In this document: one piece after another, positions 9,132 to 17,586 of the stretch
How positions within the stretch are numbered: position 1 is the stretch's first letter
How the letters are laid out: every line of letters starts with the position of its first letter
DNA from: Pseudomonas putida NBRC 14164
Lineage (GTDB): Bacteria; Pseudomonadota; Gammaproteobacteria; Pseudomonadales; Pseudomonadaceae
Assembly: GCF_000412675.1 (NCBI RefSeq)
Contig: NC_021505.1
Location: 4,458,501 to 4,522,500 of the forward strand
DNA length: 64,000 nucleotides
Reading direction: 5' to 3'
The notes under the pieces: model-generated
What the model was told of the DNA's origin: nothing
Seen by the model: only the letters and a program-made list of their open reading frames with translations
The model's database searches: none
Program-made: the position numbers and the translations under genes

Positions 9132-9260
9132 GCGCCCCTCCCGTTCTGGTGCAAAAACCGCGAATTCTGCGGATAAATTGTCGCCGACAAAAGCACCCGC
9201 ACGGAAAAATGCCCAAGCGCATGCGACAATGCACCCGACCTACCCTGCCAGGAGGCTGCC

Positions 9261-9659
9261 ATGGCCCGCCACCGTGAACTGAAAATCACCCTCAAGCCGC
9301 TGCCGTTGATTGTATGCGTTGCCTTTGGCCTGTGGCTGGGCGCCGTGGCCATTGCCGCGAGCCTGTGGCTGGCGCTGCAACTGTGGCCACAGCAGGTGCA
9401 GCCGCTGGCCCAGGCCGTGGCCCCCAGCGTGTACCGGCCTGCCGCCCCCTCGGCGCCAGCCCCGGCACAAGACGCCCAGGCCGAAATGTTCGAGCACTAC
9501 AAGGACATGCTGCGCAAACAGGAACTGCAACAGGCCGCCGAGGCCGCCCAGGGCAACCCGCGCAACCTCAACAACCCCAAATGCCAGTTCTGGATGCAGC
9601 AGAACCGTACCGCCCCCACCGACAAAAGCCAGGCCAATGTGCTGGAGTTCTGCTACTGA
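9261..9659 (+). CDS. Hypothetical single-pass membrane protein
   Basis: 132 residues. It has a short basic N terminus (MARHRELKITLK), one hydrophobic helix at about residues 14-40, a Pro/Ala-rich linker (VYRPAAPSAPAPAQDAQ) and a charged C-terminal part with two cysteines (NPKCQFWMQQ and the terminal EFCY). This predicts an inner-membrane anchor with a periplasmic tail that could form a disulfide. AGGAGG is seven bases before the ATG. The stop codon is two bases from the start of the Gre-type gene, so they form an operon. No function is recognised. Confidence 0.75.
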   Translation: MARHRELKITLKPLPLIVCVAFGLWLGAVAIAASLWLALQLWPQQVQPLAQAVAPSVYRPAAPSAPAPAQDAQAEMFEHYKDMLRKQELQQAAEAAQGNPRNLNNPKCQFWMQQNRTAPTDKSQANVLEFCY

Positions 9660-9661
9660 CC

Positions 9662-10132
9662 ATGGACAAGACCCGCCTGCTGGCGCAGATCGTCGCCACC
9701 CTCGAGCATGACCTCGACGTGCTGACCCGTGCGGCGCAAAGCGCCTACGAAACTGCCACCGCCGAAGAGAACATTGCCGAGAACAAGTACGACACCCTGG
9801 GCCTGGAAGCTTCGTACCTGGCCACCGGCCAGGCCCGCCGCAGCGCCGAAATCCGCCAGGCGCTGCTGATCTACCAGCAATTGCTGCTGCGCGACCATGA
9901 CCCGGCGCGCGGGGTGCAGATCAGCAACCTGGTGACCCTGGAGGATGACGCTGGCGGGCAGCGCCGGTTGTTCCTCGGGCCTGAGGCGGCGGGGTTGAAG
10001 ATTGGCGAGGGGGATGAGTTGGTGACCGTGATCACCCCGCGCTCACCGCTAGGGCAGCAATTGATGGGCAAGCGGGTGGATGATGAGGTGCGCCTGGGGG
10101 CGCAGGCATTGCTCATTACCGGTATTGCCTGA
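9662..10132 (+). CDS. GreA/GreB-family transcription elongation factor
   Basis: 156 residues with an N-terminal helical hairpin (KTRLLAQIVATLEHDLDVL ... EENIAENKYDTLGLEASYLA) and a C-terminal FKBP-like Gre domain (VTVITPRSPLGQQLMGKRVDDEV). Gre factors insert the coiled coil in the RNA polymerase secondary channel and stimulate transcript cleavage. This is a third, non-GreA/GreB type common in pseudomonads, and whether it keeps cleavage activity is unclear. The stop TGA lies in the flank of the following REP pair. Confidence 0.8.
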   Translation: MDKTRLLAQIVATLEHDLDVLTRAAQSAYETATAEENIAENKYDTLGLEASYLATGQARRSAEIRQALLIYQQLLLRDHDPARGVQISNLVTLEDDAGGQRRLFLGPEAAGLKIGEGDELVTVITPRSPLGQQLMGKRVDDEVRLGAQALLITGIA

Positions 10133-10235
10133 CCGGGCCCTATCGCCGGCAAGCCAGCTCCCACAGGGATCCCGCAGTATTCCAGCCTGTGGTAAACCTG
10201 TGGGAGCTGGCTTGCCGGCGATAGGGCCCGGTCAG
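10130..10235. repeat. REP pair (inverted), GCCGGC type, touching both flanking stop codons
   Basis: The arms CTGACCGGGCCCTATCGCC and its reverse complement enclose two GGCAAGCCAGCTCCCACA units. The outer CTGA and TCAG bases contribute the stop codons of the Gre-type gene and of the convergent LysR gene. Confidence 0.9.
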
Positions 10236-11185
10236 CCAATACACACCTCTAGGGTTTGCAAGGCATCGAACCGCCCCGCCAGCCCCTGTTCGGCAAACTG
10301 CTCCACCACAAAATCGATAAACGCCCGGGTCTTGCCCGGCATCAGCTTGTGCTCGGAAAAATACAGGCTGATATGCCCGTCATCCACGTACCAGTCCGGC
10401 AACACTCGCCGCAGCCGGCCAGCCTGCAAGTAAGGCACGGCAAACGGCAGGCTCACCAGGGCAATCCCCAGCCCCTGCTCGGCCACCGCGCAAGCCGCGT
10501 CCGAATCGCTCATGGTCATCGCCTGGCGCAGTTGCATCGGCTGTTGCACCTGCCAGCGGCTGGTCAACGGCCACGAGCGCACCCGCCCGGTCTGCGGTGA
10601 GCGGATCAGGATGCCATCGTGCCGCTGCAGCACCTGCGGGTCGTGGATCGGTGCGTGCCGCTCCAGGTAGGCCGGTGCAGCCACCAGCACCCGGTGGGCC
10701 GGGGTCAGCTTGCGCGCAACCACCCCCGGCGGCAGATCGAAACCACCGCCAATCGCTGCATCGAAGCCTTGGCCGATCAGGTCGACCTGGCGGTTGTCGA
10801 AATGCCAATCCGGGGTGATGGCCGGGTAGCGGCGCAAGAACTCGCCCAGCAAAGGCAACACATACAAACGCCCGAACACCGTGCCCATGCTCACCCGCAA
10901 AAGCCCGGCTGGCTGGCCTTCGGCGCTGGCCAGGTTGGCCACGGCGTACTGGATAGTGCGGAAGCTGTCGCCGACCTCGCCAAGAAAACGCTGCCCCGCC
11001 TCCGTCAGGGTCAGCTTGCGGGTACTACGCTGGAACAACCGCACGCCCAGGCGCGCCTCCAGCTGGGCCACATGCTTGCCCACGGCGGCAGGGGTAATGC
11101 TCAGGCGCCTGGCAGCCTCGGCAAAACTGCCAACTTCGGCACTGCGGATGAAGCATTCCAACGCATTGAACGATTCCACGGCCAT
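10232..11185 (-). CDS. LysR-family transcriptional regulator
   Basis: 317 residues with the LysR helix-turn-helix (NALECFIRSAEVGSFAEAARR, split by the usual turn, then ITPAAVGKHVAQLEARLGVRLF) and an effector domain starting at LLRVSMGTVFGRL. The ATG at 11183-11185 (MAVESFN) puts the helix at the expected place; an in-frame ATG at 11225-11227 is possible, and neither has a strong ribosome site. It is divergent from an SDR gene with a perfect inverted repeat between them. Confidence 0.88.
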   Translation of the reverse strand: MAVESFNALECFIRSAEVGSFAEAARRLSITPAAVGKHVAQLEARLGVRLFQRSTRKLTLTEAGQRFLGEVGDSFRTIQYAVANLASAEGQPAGLLRVSMGTVFGRLYVLPLLGEFLRRYPAITPDWHFDNRQVDLIGQGFDAAIGGGFDLPPGVVARKLTPAHRVLVAAPAYLERHAPIHDPQVLQRHDGILIRSPQTGRVRSWPLTSRWQVQQPMQLRQAMTMSDSDAACAVAEQGLGIALVSLPFAVPYLQAGRLRRVLPDWYVDDGHISLYFSEHKLMPGKTRAFIDFVVEQFAEQGLAGRFDALQTLEVCIG

Positions 11186-11207
11186 GATTAGCAACCAAAG
11201 GTTTACT

Positions 11208-11238
11208 CTGCTGATAGTGATTGCCATCTTATCAGCAG
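11208..11238. promoter_or_regulatory. Candidate LysR operator between the LysR and SDR genes
   Basis: Inverted repeat CTGCTGATA at 11208-11216 and TATCAGCAG at 11230-11238 with a 13-bp spacer, centred about 38 bp from the LysR ATG and 81 bp from the SDR start. Dyads of this kind are typical LysR recognition sites. Confidence 0.5.
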
Positions 11239-11303
11239 GTAATCAAGCGCCGATACTTTGCCCATCCAAGGCATTTCGGCCTGGCTTCCAGCAGGAGATC
11301 AGC

Positions 11304-12053
11304 ATGTCCAAGCAACTTTCACTCGAAGGCAAAGTGGCCCTGGTTCAGGGTGGTTCCCGCGGCATAGGCGCAGCCATCGTGCGGCGCCTGGCCCGCGAAG
11401 GTGCGCAGGTGGCCTTCACCTATGTCAGCTCCGCAGGCCCGGCAGAAGAGCTGGCCCGAGAAATTACCGAAAACGGTGGCAGAGCCCTGGCGCTGCGGGC
11501 CGACAGCGCCGACGCAGCGGCCGTGCAACTGGCAGTGGATGACGCCGTGAAGGCCTTCGGCAGGCTGGATATCCTGGTCAACAACGCCGGTGTGCTGACG
11601 GTGGCACCGGTGACCGAATTCGACCTGGCCGACTTCGACCGCATGCTGGCGGTGAACGTGCGCAGCGTGTTTGTCGCCAGCCAGGCCGCAGCGCGCTACA
11701 TGGGCCAGGGCGGGCGCATCATCAATATCGGCAGTACCAACGCCGAACGCATGCCCTTTGCCGGTGGGGCGCCTTACGCCATGAGCAAGTCGGCGCTGGT
11801 TGGCCTGACCCGTGGCATGGCGCGTGACCTGGGGCCACAGGGCATTACCGTGAACAACGTACAGCCGGGGCCGGTGGACACCGACATGAACCCCGCCAGC
11901 GGCGAGTTTGCCGAGAGCCTGATCCCGTTGATGGCGATCGGGCGGTATGGCGAGCCGGAGGAAATTGCCAGCTTTGTGGCGTACCTGGCGGGGCCAGAGG
12001 CAGGGTATGTCACCGGGGCAAGTCTGACGATTGATGGTGGGTTTGCAGCTTGA
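11304..12053 (+). CDS. Short-chain dehydrogenase/reductase (3-oxoacyl-ACP reductase-like)
   Basis: 249-residue classical SDR. The NAD(P)-binding motif is VQGGSRGIGAAIV, where Gln-Gly replaces the common Thr-Gly, then NNAGVL, the catalytic Ser in INIGST and the YAMSK dyad. The C terminus ASLTIDGGFAA is typical of the FabG-like branch. The substrate is unknown. AGGAG lies seven bases before the ATG at 11304. It is probably the regulated partner of the divergent LysR gene. Confidence 0.9.
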   Translation: MSKQLSLEGKVALVQGGSRGIGAAIVRRLAREGAQVAFTYVSSAGPAEELAREITENGGRALALRADSADAAAVQLAVDDAVKAFGRLDILVNNAGVLTVAPVTEFDLADFDRMLAVNVRSVFVASQAAARYMGQGGRIINIGSTNAERMPFAGGAPYAMSKSALVGLTRGMARDLGPQGITVNNVQPGPVDTDMNPASGEFAESLIPLMAIGRYGEPEEIASFVAYLAGPEAGYVTGASLTIDGGFAA

Positions 12054-12065
12054 TTTGATGGGTTG

Positions 12066-12134
12066 CCTGTACTGGCCCCATCAGGAACTCCACAGGCCTT
12101 GAACATGTGGTGTCCCTGATGGGGCCAGTACAGG
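12066..12134. repeat. Perfect 20-bp inverted repeat
   Basis: CCTGTACTGGCCCCATCAGG at 12066-12085 is matched exactly by its reverse complement at 12115-12134, with a 29-base loop that itself contains CCACAGG..ATGTGG. It follows the SDR gene and resembles a divergent REP pair lacking the usual core. It could act as a 3'-end hairpin. Confidence 0.75.
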
Positions 12135-12222
12135 ATGGTTGATTGAAAACTAAACATTGGTGTCATGCCTGATACTTCTTGATAATTCCCCCCGCTTGAC
12201 TACTGCCCGCCACGAGATCCCC

Positions 12223-13410
12223 ATGAACGCCCCCACTCTCAGCCGCGCCCTGATCCTGCTGATGGCCACCGCCACCGGCCTGGCCGTGGCCAGCAACTAC
12301 TACGCCCAACCGCTGCTGCACAGCATCGCCCAGCAGTTCGGCCTGAGCACTGCCAGCGCCGGCAGCATCGTCATCGCCGCGCAGCTCAGCTATGGCGCCG
12401 GCCTGTTGCTGCTGGCGCCACTGGGTGACCTGTTCGAGCAGCGCCGGCTGATCACCGTGATGACCGCCATTGCTACCCTGGGCCTGGTGATCAGTGCCTG
12501 TGCGCCGAGCCTGCCCTGGCTGCTCCTCGGGACGGCGCTGACCGGGTTGTTCTCGGTGGTGGCGCAGATCCTCGTGCCCATGGCCGCGGCCCTCAGCGAG
12601 CCGCATCAGCGTGGGCGCGCAGTCGGCACGCTGATGAGCGGCCTGCTGCTGGGCATTCTGCTGGCACGTACCGCTGCCGGCTTCATGGCCGAGCTGGGCG
12701 GCTGGCGCAGCATCTACGTGCTCGCCGCTGTGCTGATGGCGATCACCGCCGTGGCGCTGTACCGCAGCCTGCCGCAGCACCACAGCCATGCCGGGCTGAA
12801 GTACCCGGCGCTGATCGGCTCGGTGTTCCGGCTGTTTATTGAAGAACCGGTGCTGCGCCTGCGCTCGCTGCTCGGCCTGCTGGCGTTCAGCCTGTTCGCC
12901 CTGTTCTGGACGCCCCTGGCGTTCCTGCTGACCAAGGGCCCGTACCATTACTCCGATGCGGCAATCGGCCTGTTCGGCCTGGCCGGTGCGGCCGGTGCGC
13001 TGTCGGCCAACTGGGCCGGGCGCCTGGCCGACCGCGGCAAGGGCGCGCTGGGTACTACCGTGGGCCTGGTGGTGTTGCTGCTGTCGTGGGTGCCGCTGGG
13101 CTTTGCCGAGCACTCGTTGCTGGCCCTGCTGCTGGGTGTGCTGATGCTCGACCTGGCAGTGCAACTGGTACACGTGAGCAACCAGAACGCGGTGATCGCC
13201 CTGCGCCCCGAGGCACGCACGCGGCTGAACGCCGGGTACATCACCTGCTACTTCATTGGCGGGGCGCTGGGGTCGTTGCTGGGCACGCAGTTGTTCCAGT
13301 ACCAGGGCTGGATGGGCATTGTGGTGGCGGGCCTGGTGATTGGCGGGCTGGCGTTGCTGGTGTGGGGCCTGACGGAGCGTAAGCGCAAGAACACCTTGCA
13401 GGTGGCCTGA
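12223..13410 (+). CDS. Major facilitator superfamily transporter
   Basis: 395 residues with about twelve membrane helices. The loop 2-3 region LGDLFEQRRLITVMT matches the MFS motif A pattern. The N terminus (GLAVASNYYAQPLLHSIA) is characteristic of an MFS branch often annotated as drug or sugar efflux. The ATG at 12223 is chosen because the helix begins shortly after; an upstream extension to 12157 would add a non-helical leader. The substrate is unknown. Confidence 0.88.
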   Translation: MNAPTLSRALILLMATATGLAVASNYYAQPLLHSIAQQFGLSTASAGSIVIAAQLSYGAGLLLLAPLGDLFEQRRLITVMTAIATLGLVISACAPSLPWLLLGTALTGLFSVVAQILVPMAAALSEPHQRGRAVGTLMSGLLLGILLARTAAGFMAELGGWRSIYVLAAVLMAITAVALYRSLPQHHSHAGLKYPALIGSVFRLFIEEPVLRLRSLLGLLAFSLFALFWTPLAFLLTKGPYHYSDAAIGLFGLAGAAGALSANWAGRLADRGKGALGTTVGLVVLLLSWVPLGFAEHSLLALLLGVLMLDLAVQLVHVSNQNAVIALRPEARTRLNAGYITCYFIGGALGSLLGTQLFQYQGWMGIVVAGLVIGGLALLVWGLTERKRKNTLQVA

Positions 13411-13421
13411 AAGTTTCTTGC

Positions 13422-13516
13422 TGGCCTCTTCGCGGGCACGCCCGCTCCCACAGGTGCATCACAAACCTCAGGGCAGTGACAAGCCTGTGAGAGCGGGCGT
13501 GCCCGCGAAGAGGCCA
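13422..13516. repeat. REP pair (inverted), GCGGGC/GCCCGC type
   Basis: Arms TGGCCTCTTCGCGGGCACGC and GCGTGCCCGCGAAGAGGCCA face each other around a 30-40 base spacer, just after the MFS gene. Confidence 0.9.
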
Positions 13517-13629
13517 TTAGCCACGGCGACAATGCACCGCACTACCCTCCGTCGCATGGTCGTTGACTTGCCTGCCCGTGCAGCGCTCATTAGGCGCTGG
13601 TCAATGCCCTTTCCTGACAGGACGACTTT

Positions 13630-14010
13630 ATGACAAGACTCACGGTGCAATCCGGCGATTTCTTGCAAGGTGAAGGCGAGTATCGCAATGGATCGCTCAC
13701 ACTCAAGACCCCGCGCAGCCCTTCCCCGGGTGAGCGGATTTCCCTGGCCCGCATCAGCGACCTCAGGCTGGCCAGCCTCGAAACCAACCGCAGCCTGGGC
13801 AGCGCCCTGGGCTGGGGCGTCGCCGGGGCCCTGGTGGCCGGGCCGGTGGGGCTGCTTGCCGGGCTGTGGCTAGGCGGCAAGGAGCAAGAAGCCACCTTCC
13901 TGGCCACCTTCAAGGATGGGCGCAAGCTCATGGCCATTACCGACGGCAAGACCTGGTCGAAGATCGATGACAGCTGGCGCCAGCACAAGCGCCCCGCCAA
14001 CCAGGGCTGA
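13630..14010 (+). CDS. Hypothetical protein with a glycine-rich membrane hairpin
   Basis: 126 residues. A polar N-terminal part (MTRLTVQSGDFLQGEGEYRN) precedes a glycine/alanine-rich hydrophobic hairpin (about residues 56-84, with GWGVAGALVAGPVGLLAGLW) and a charged C-terminal tail with KTWSKIDDSW. The glycine pattern is reminiscent of small membrane-inserting domains. AGGA precedes the ATG by eight bases. The function is unknown. Confidence 0.7.
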   Translation: MTRLTVQSGDFLQGEGEYRNGSLTLKTPRSPSPGERISLARISDLRLASLETNRSLGSALGWGVAGALVAGPVGLLAGLWLGGKEQEATFLATFKDGRKLMAITDGKTWSKIDDSWRQHKRPANQG

Positions 14011-14097
14011 ATATAGCGGGGCCTGGATCGTTTTATGCTGAAGGCGGCTGCTAAGATGCCGCCTTTTTCATGGCCTGTGCCCATCCAGGAGCCCCGC

Positions 14098-16230
14098 ATG
14101 CCCCCGTGTCACCCCCGCCTGCCCCTGAGCCTGCTCAGCCTGGGCCTGGCCCTGCATTGCCCCCATGTGCTCGCCGAAGACAGCGTGGTGCTGGCCCCAC
14201 TGCAGGTGTCCGACACCTATGCCAACGACGGCTACCAGGCTCGCCAGGCAGCGGTGGGCAGCTTCCAGCCCGCGCCCTTGCTTGATACCCCTGCCACCAT
14301 CAGCGTGTTCAGCCAGCAACTGCTGGAAGACCGCCAGGTGCGCAAGCTCAGCGAAGTGCTGCAAAGCGATGCCTCGGTTGGCGAAAGCTACGCCCCCATC
14401 GGCTACTACGAAAACTTCAACGTCCGAGGCTTCGAGCTTAATGCCGCCAGCAGCTACCGCATCAACGGCCAGACCATCGCTGGCGAGCAGAACGTGGCCC
14501 TTGAGAACAAGCAGCAGGTAGAGCTGCTAAAGGGCTTGTCGGGGCTGCAAAGCGGTGTGTCGGAGCCGGGCGGGCTGATCAACTACGTAACCAAGCGCGC
14601 CGAAGATGTGCGCAGCGTGACGGTGTCGACCAACGAACAAGGCGAACGCTACCTGGCCACCGACCTGGGCGGCTGGTTTGGCAGCGAAAAACAGTTCGGC
14701 CTGCGCGCCAACCTCGCCCATGAAGACATCCGCTCCTACGTCGACCACGCAGATGGCAAACGCGACTTCGCTTCGCTGGCATTCGACTGGCAGATCAGCC
14801 CGGATGCCACCCTGCAGCTGGATGCCGAATACCAGCACCGCGAGCAGCGCTCGGTGCCGGGTTATCAACTGCTGGGTGGCACCGAAGTGCCCCACGGCAT
14901 CGACCCGGACGACCGCCTGGCTTACCAGGATTGGGCAAAGCCTGTGCAAAACGACTCGCTGAACCTGGGCGGGCGCTTCGAGTACCGCTTCAACGAGGCC
15001 TGGACCGGCACCTTGAGTGCCTCGCGCAGCAAGGTGGTGATCGACGATTACAGCGCGTTTGCCTGGGGTTCGAGCGAAGGCGCGTTCTTTGGCAGCAACG
15101 GCGACTACGACATCTACGACTTCCGCAGCCCCGACGACACCCGCCGCACCGATGAAGCACAGGCCATGCTCAACGGGCACTTCGATGCGCTGGGCGTGGG
15201 GCATGAACTGACCGTGGGCACCAGTGCGCAGCGGCGCACGCTGGATCAACGGCCGTACTACAACGAGTGGCTTGGTACCGGCAACATCTACACCGGCGCC
15301 CCCGCCTTCGACCCGTCCGACAAAACCGTCGGCGCCAGCGAACGCCGGCTGGACAGCCGCCAGTACGGCCTGTTCGTCAGCGACCGCATCAACTTCAACG
15401 AACAGTGGCAGACCGTGCTGGGCGCCCGTGAAGTGCGCCTGGATGAAAAGACCTGGGACGAGAACGGTGTTGCCGGGCGCCATACCCGCCAATACGAGTT
15501 GCTGCCCACTGCTGCACTTATCTACAAGCCGCAGCCAGACACCACGCTATACGCAAGCTACGCCAAGGGCCTTTCTGCCGGCGGCACGGCACCCTGGTTT
15601 GCCAGCAACGCCGCTGAAATCCTCGCGCCCACGACTGCGCACCAACTGGAACTTGGCCTCAAGCACGACTGGCAAGGCGTGAGCTTCAGCGCCGCGCTGT
15701 TCCAGATCCGCCAGGCCTACCAGTACGCACGCCCGGACGGTGCTGGCAACTTCACCTACGTACAGCAGGGCCAGCAGAAAAACACCGGCCTGGAGCTGGG
15801 CGCCAGCGGCTGGGTGAGCCAGAACCTGCAAGTGCAGGCCAGCGCCGCAGCCATTCGTGCGCGGGTGAAAAACAGCGGTACCGATGCCTATGAAGGCCAT
15901 CAGGCAATCAATGTGCCCAGGTTCCGGGCAGCACTGCACGTGCAATACTCGCTGCCGGTACCGGGCTTGGCACTGCTGGGCGGGGCGCGTTACAGCGCCA
16001 GCAAGTATGCGAGCCAGGCGGGCAATGTGGAAGTTGGCGGGTACACCGTGTTCGATGTGGGGAGCCGGTATCGTACGCGCATTGGCGGGTATGACACGGT
16101 GCTGCGCCTGACCGTGGATAACGTGTTCGACAAACGCTATTGGCGCGATGTGGGGGATTACCTGGGGGATAACTACCTGTTCCAGGGCGCGCCACGCACG
16201 GCTCGGCTGTCGGCCTCCGTCAGCTTCTAG
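14098..16230 (+). CDS. TonB-dependent siderophore receptor
   Basis: 710 residues. The signal peptide probably ends after VLA at residue 26, then come a TonB-box-like VVLAPLQV, a plug domain (TPATISVFSQQLLEDRQVRK; YENFNVRGFEL) and a 22-strand barrel ending in the required terminal aromatic (RLSASVSF). Late motifs such as NVFDKRYW are typical of ferric siderophore receptors. The ATG at 14098 follows CAGGAG. I see no clear Fur box in the short upstream gap and no adjacent sigma/anti-sigma pair. The ligand is unknown. Confidence 0.92.
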   Translation: MPPCHPRLPLSLLSLGLALHCPHVLAEDSVVLAPLQVSDTYANDGYQARQAAVGSFQPAPLLDTPATISVFSQQLLEDRQVRKLSEVLQSDASVGESYAPIGYYENFNVRGFELNAASSYRINGQTIAGEQNVALENKQQVELLKGLSGLQSGVSEPGGLINYVTKRAEDVRSVTVSTNEQGERYLATDLGGWFGSEKQFGLRANLAHEDIRSYVDHADGKRDFASLAFDWQISPDATLQLDAEYQHREQRSVPGYQLLGGTEVPHGIDPDDRLAYQDWAKPVQNDSLNLGGRFEYRFNEAWTGTLSASRSKVVIDDYSAFAWGSSEGAFFGSNGDYDIYDFRSPDDTRRTDEAQAMLNGHFDALGVGHELTVGTSAQRRTLDQRPYYNEWLGTGNIYTGAPAFDPSDKTVGASERRLDSRQYGLFVSDRINFNEQWQTVLGAREVRLDEKTWDENGVAGRHTRQYELLPTAALIYKPQPDTTLYASYAKGLSAGGTAPWFASNAAEILAPTTAHQLELGLKHDWQGVSFSAALFQIRQAYQYARPDGAGNFTYVQQGQQKNTGLELGASGWVSQNLQVQASAAAIRARVKNSGTDAYEGHQAINVPRFRAALHVQYSLPVPGLALLGGARYSASKYASQAGNVEVGGYTVFDVGSRYRTRIGGYDTVLRLTVDNVFDKRYWRDVGDYLGDNYLFQGAPRTARLSASVSF

Positions 16231-16236
16231 GTTTGT

Positions 16237-16360
16237 TGGGGCTGCTTTGCAGCCCATTCGCAGCACGAGGCTGCTCCTACAAGGGACTGCGCCAGTTGCA
16301 GGGCTCGCTCCCTCCTGTAGGAGCAGCCTTGCGCTGCGAATGGGCCGCAAAGCGGCCCCA
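16237..16360. repeat. REP pair (inverted), GCAGCC/GGCTGC type
   Basis: Left unit with hairpin GGGGCTGCTTTGCAGCCC and core GCAGCACGAGGCTGC; right unit GTAGGAGCAGCCTTGCGCTG ending in GGGCCGCAAAGCGGCCC. It lies between the TonB receptor and the tRNA terminator. Confidence 0.88.
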
Positions 16361-16373
16361 ATGGCCCTGAAAA

Positions 16374-16406
16374 CAAAAAGCCCCCGGGCTTTTCAGCGCG
16401 GGGGCT
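16374..16406 (-). terminator. Rho-independent terminator of tRNA-Ser
   Basis: On the minus strand, AGCCCCC and GGGGGCT enclose a 14-base loop and are followed by TTTTTG. It lies 13 bases after the tRNA 3' end. Confidence 0.85.
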
Positions 16407-16418
16407 CTTCGTAGAATG

Positions 16419-16508
16419 TGGCGGTGAAGAAGGGATTTGAACCCTTGATACGATTTCTCGTATACACACTTTCCAGGCGTGCTCCTTCGACCACTCGGAC
16501 ACTTCACC
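16419..16508 (-). tRNA. tRNA-Ser (anticodon GGA)
   Basis: 90-nt gene including an encoded CCA end. The acceptor arms GGTGAAG and CTTCACC pair perfectly, with G as discriminator. The anticodon loop is CTGGAAA, giving GGA, which reads UCC and UCU. The long variable arm (TACGAGAAATCGTA) is the class II feature of serine tRNAs, and the T arm has GGGTTCAAATCCC. It has its own promoter and terminator. Confidence 0.97.
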
Positions 16509-16545
16509 GTTTCTCTTCAAGCCTTGCGGCCCGTCGAGGTGCGCT

Positions 16546-16574
16546 AATTTAGTGAAAGACATTCCCTTTGGCAA
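16546..16574 (-). promoter_or_regulatory. Sigma-70 promoter of tRNA-Ser
   Basis: On the minus strand, -35 TTGCCA (16569-16574) and -10 TAAATT (16546-16551) are separated by 17 bases. The predicted start is about 30 bases before the mature tRNA. Confidence 0.7.
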
Positions 16575-16706
16575 GCACTTTTTTCAAATTTTTCATGTAT
16601 TTGCATTTGGACCGCGGTGAACACTGACCGACCAGTCAGCCTTGCTGCTTTACCTGGCCTCTGGCGCTGGGTAACGTCGTCGCCACGCCAACAAAAGGAC
16701 TCTGCC

Positions 16707-17408
16707 ATGAGCGAGCTGATTACCTACCACGCCGAAGACGGCATCGCCACCCTGACCCTGAACAACGGCAAGGTCAACGCCATCTCGCCAGACGTCATCA
16801 CCGCCTTCAACGCCGCGCTCGACCGCGCGATCGAAGACCGTGCAGTGGTGATAATCACCGGGCAGCCAGGCATCCTGTCGGGTGGTTACGACCTTAAGGT
16901 GATGACCAGCGGCCCGAAAGAGGCCATCGGCCTGGTCACTGCCGGCTCCACCCTCGCCCGCCGCCTGCTGTCGCACCCGTTCCCGGTGGTGGTTGCCTGC
17001 CCGGGCAATGCCGTGGCCAAGGGTGCCTTCCTGCTGCTATCGGCCGATTACCGCATTGGAGTCGAAGAAGCCAAAGGGCCCATGTACAAGGTGTGCCTGA
17101 ACGAAGTGCAGATCGGCATGACCATGCACCATGCCGGTATCGAACTGGCCCGCGACCGCCTGAGCCCCGCAGCCTTCCACCGCGCGGTGATCAATGCCGA
17201 GGTGTTCGACCCGCACGCGGCGGTCGATGCCGGCTTCCTGGACAAGGTGGTGCCTGCCGAGCAGCTGCAAGAAGCGGCACTGACGGCGGCGCGTGAATTG
17301 AAGAAGCTGAACATGCTGGCGCACAAGAACACCAAGCTGAAAGTGCGTAAAGGCCTGCTGGAGGCGCTGGACAAGGCGATCGAGCTGGACCAGCACCATA
17401 TGGGCTAG
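16707..17408 (+). CDS. Enoyl-CoA hydratase/isomerase (crotonase) family protein
   Basis: 233 residues of crotonase fold, a little shorter than classical hydratases. It has the substrate-binding start MSELITYHAEDGIATLTLNN, the oxyanion-hole strand GQPGILSGGYDLKVM, and a second region PGNAVAKGAFLLLSADYRIG. The two glutamates of EchA-type hydratases are not obviously both present, so hydratase activity is uncertain. The ATG at 16707 follows AAGGAC; a longer frame from 16617 has no ribosome site. A homologue sits beside deaD in P. aeruginosa. Confidence 0.88.
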   Translation: MSELITYHAEDGIATLTLNNGKVNAISPDVITAFNAALDRAIEDRAVVIITGQPGILSGGYDLKVMTSGPKEAIGLVTAGSTLARRLLSHPFPVVVACPGNAVAKGAFLLLSADYRIGVEEAKGPMYKVCLNEVQIGMTMHHAGIELARDRLSPAAFHRAVINAEVFDPHAAVDAGFLDKVVPAEQLQEAALTAARELKKLNMLAHKNTKLKVRKGLLEALDKAIELDQHHMG

Positions 17409-17413
17409 GCGCA

Positions 17414-17510
17414 CCGGCCTCTTCGCGGGCACGCCCGCTCCCACACGAAAACCACAATCTTCAGGCATGTGGTAATGCTGTTGGAGCGGGCGTGCCCGCG
17501 AAAGGGCCGG
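17414..17510. repeat. REP pair (inverted), GCGGGC/GCCCGC type
   Basis: CCGGCCTCTTCGCGGGCACG faces CGTGCCCGCGAAAGGGCCGG. It lies between the crotonase and acyltransferase genes. Confidence 0.88.
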
Positions 17511-17586
17511 CCCAGACCTACACCAAGGTTTGCCCGAACCAGTGCACACCCGTACACTCCGGCGACCGTCTGGTGTGAGTCGTACC

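Noticed and set aside
16419..16508. tRNA-Ser as integration site of a mobile element
   Set aside because: No integrase, direct repeat of the tRNA 3' end or foreign-looking genes lie next to it.
16574..16706. Extension of the crotonase gene to a start at 16617
   Set aside because: The added 30 residues have no ribosome site and do not match the family; the ATG at 16707 has AAGGAC and the usual first strand.
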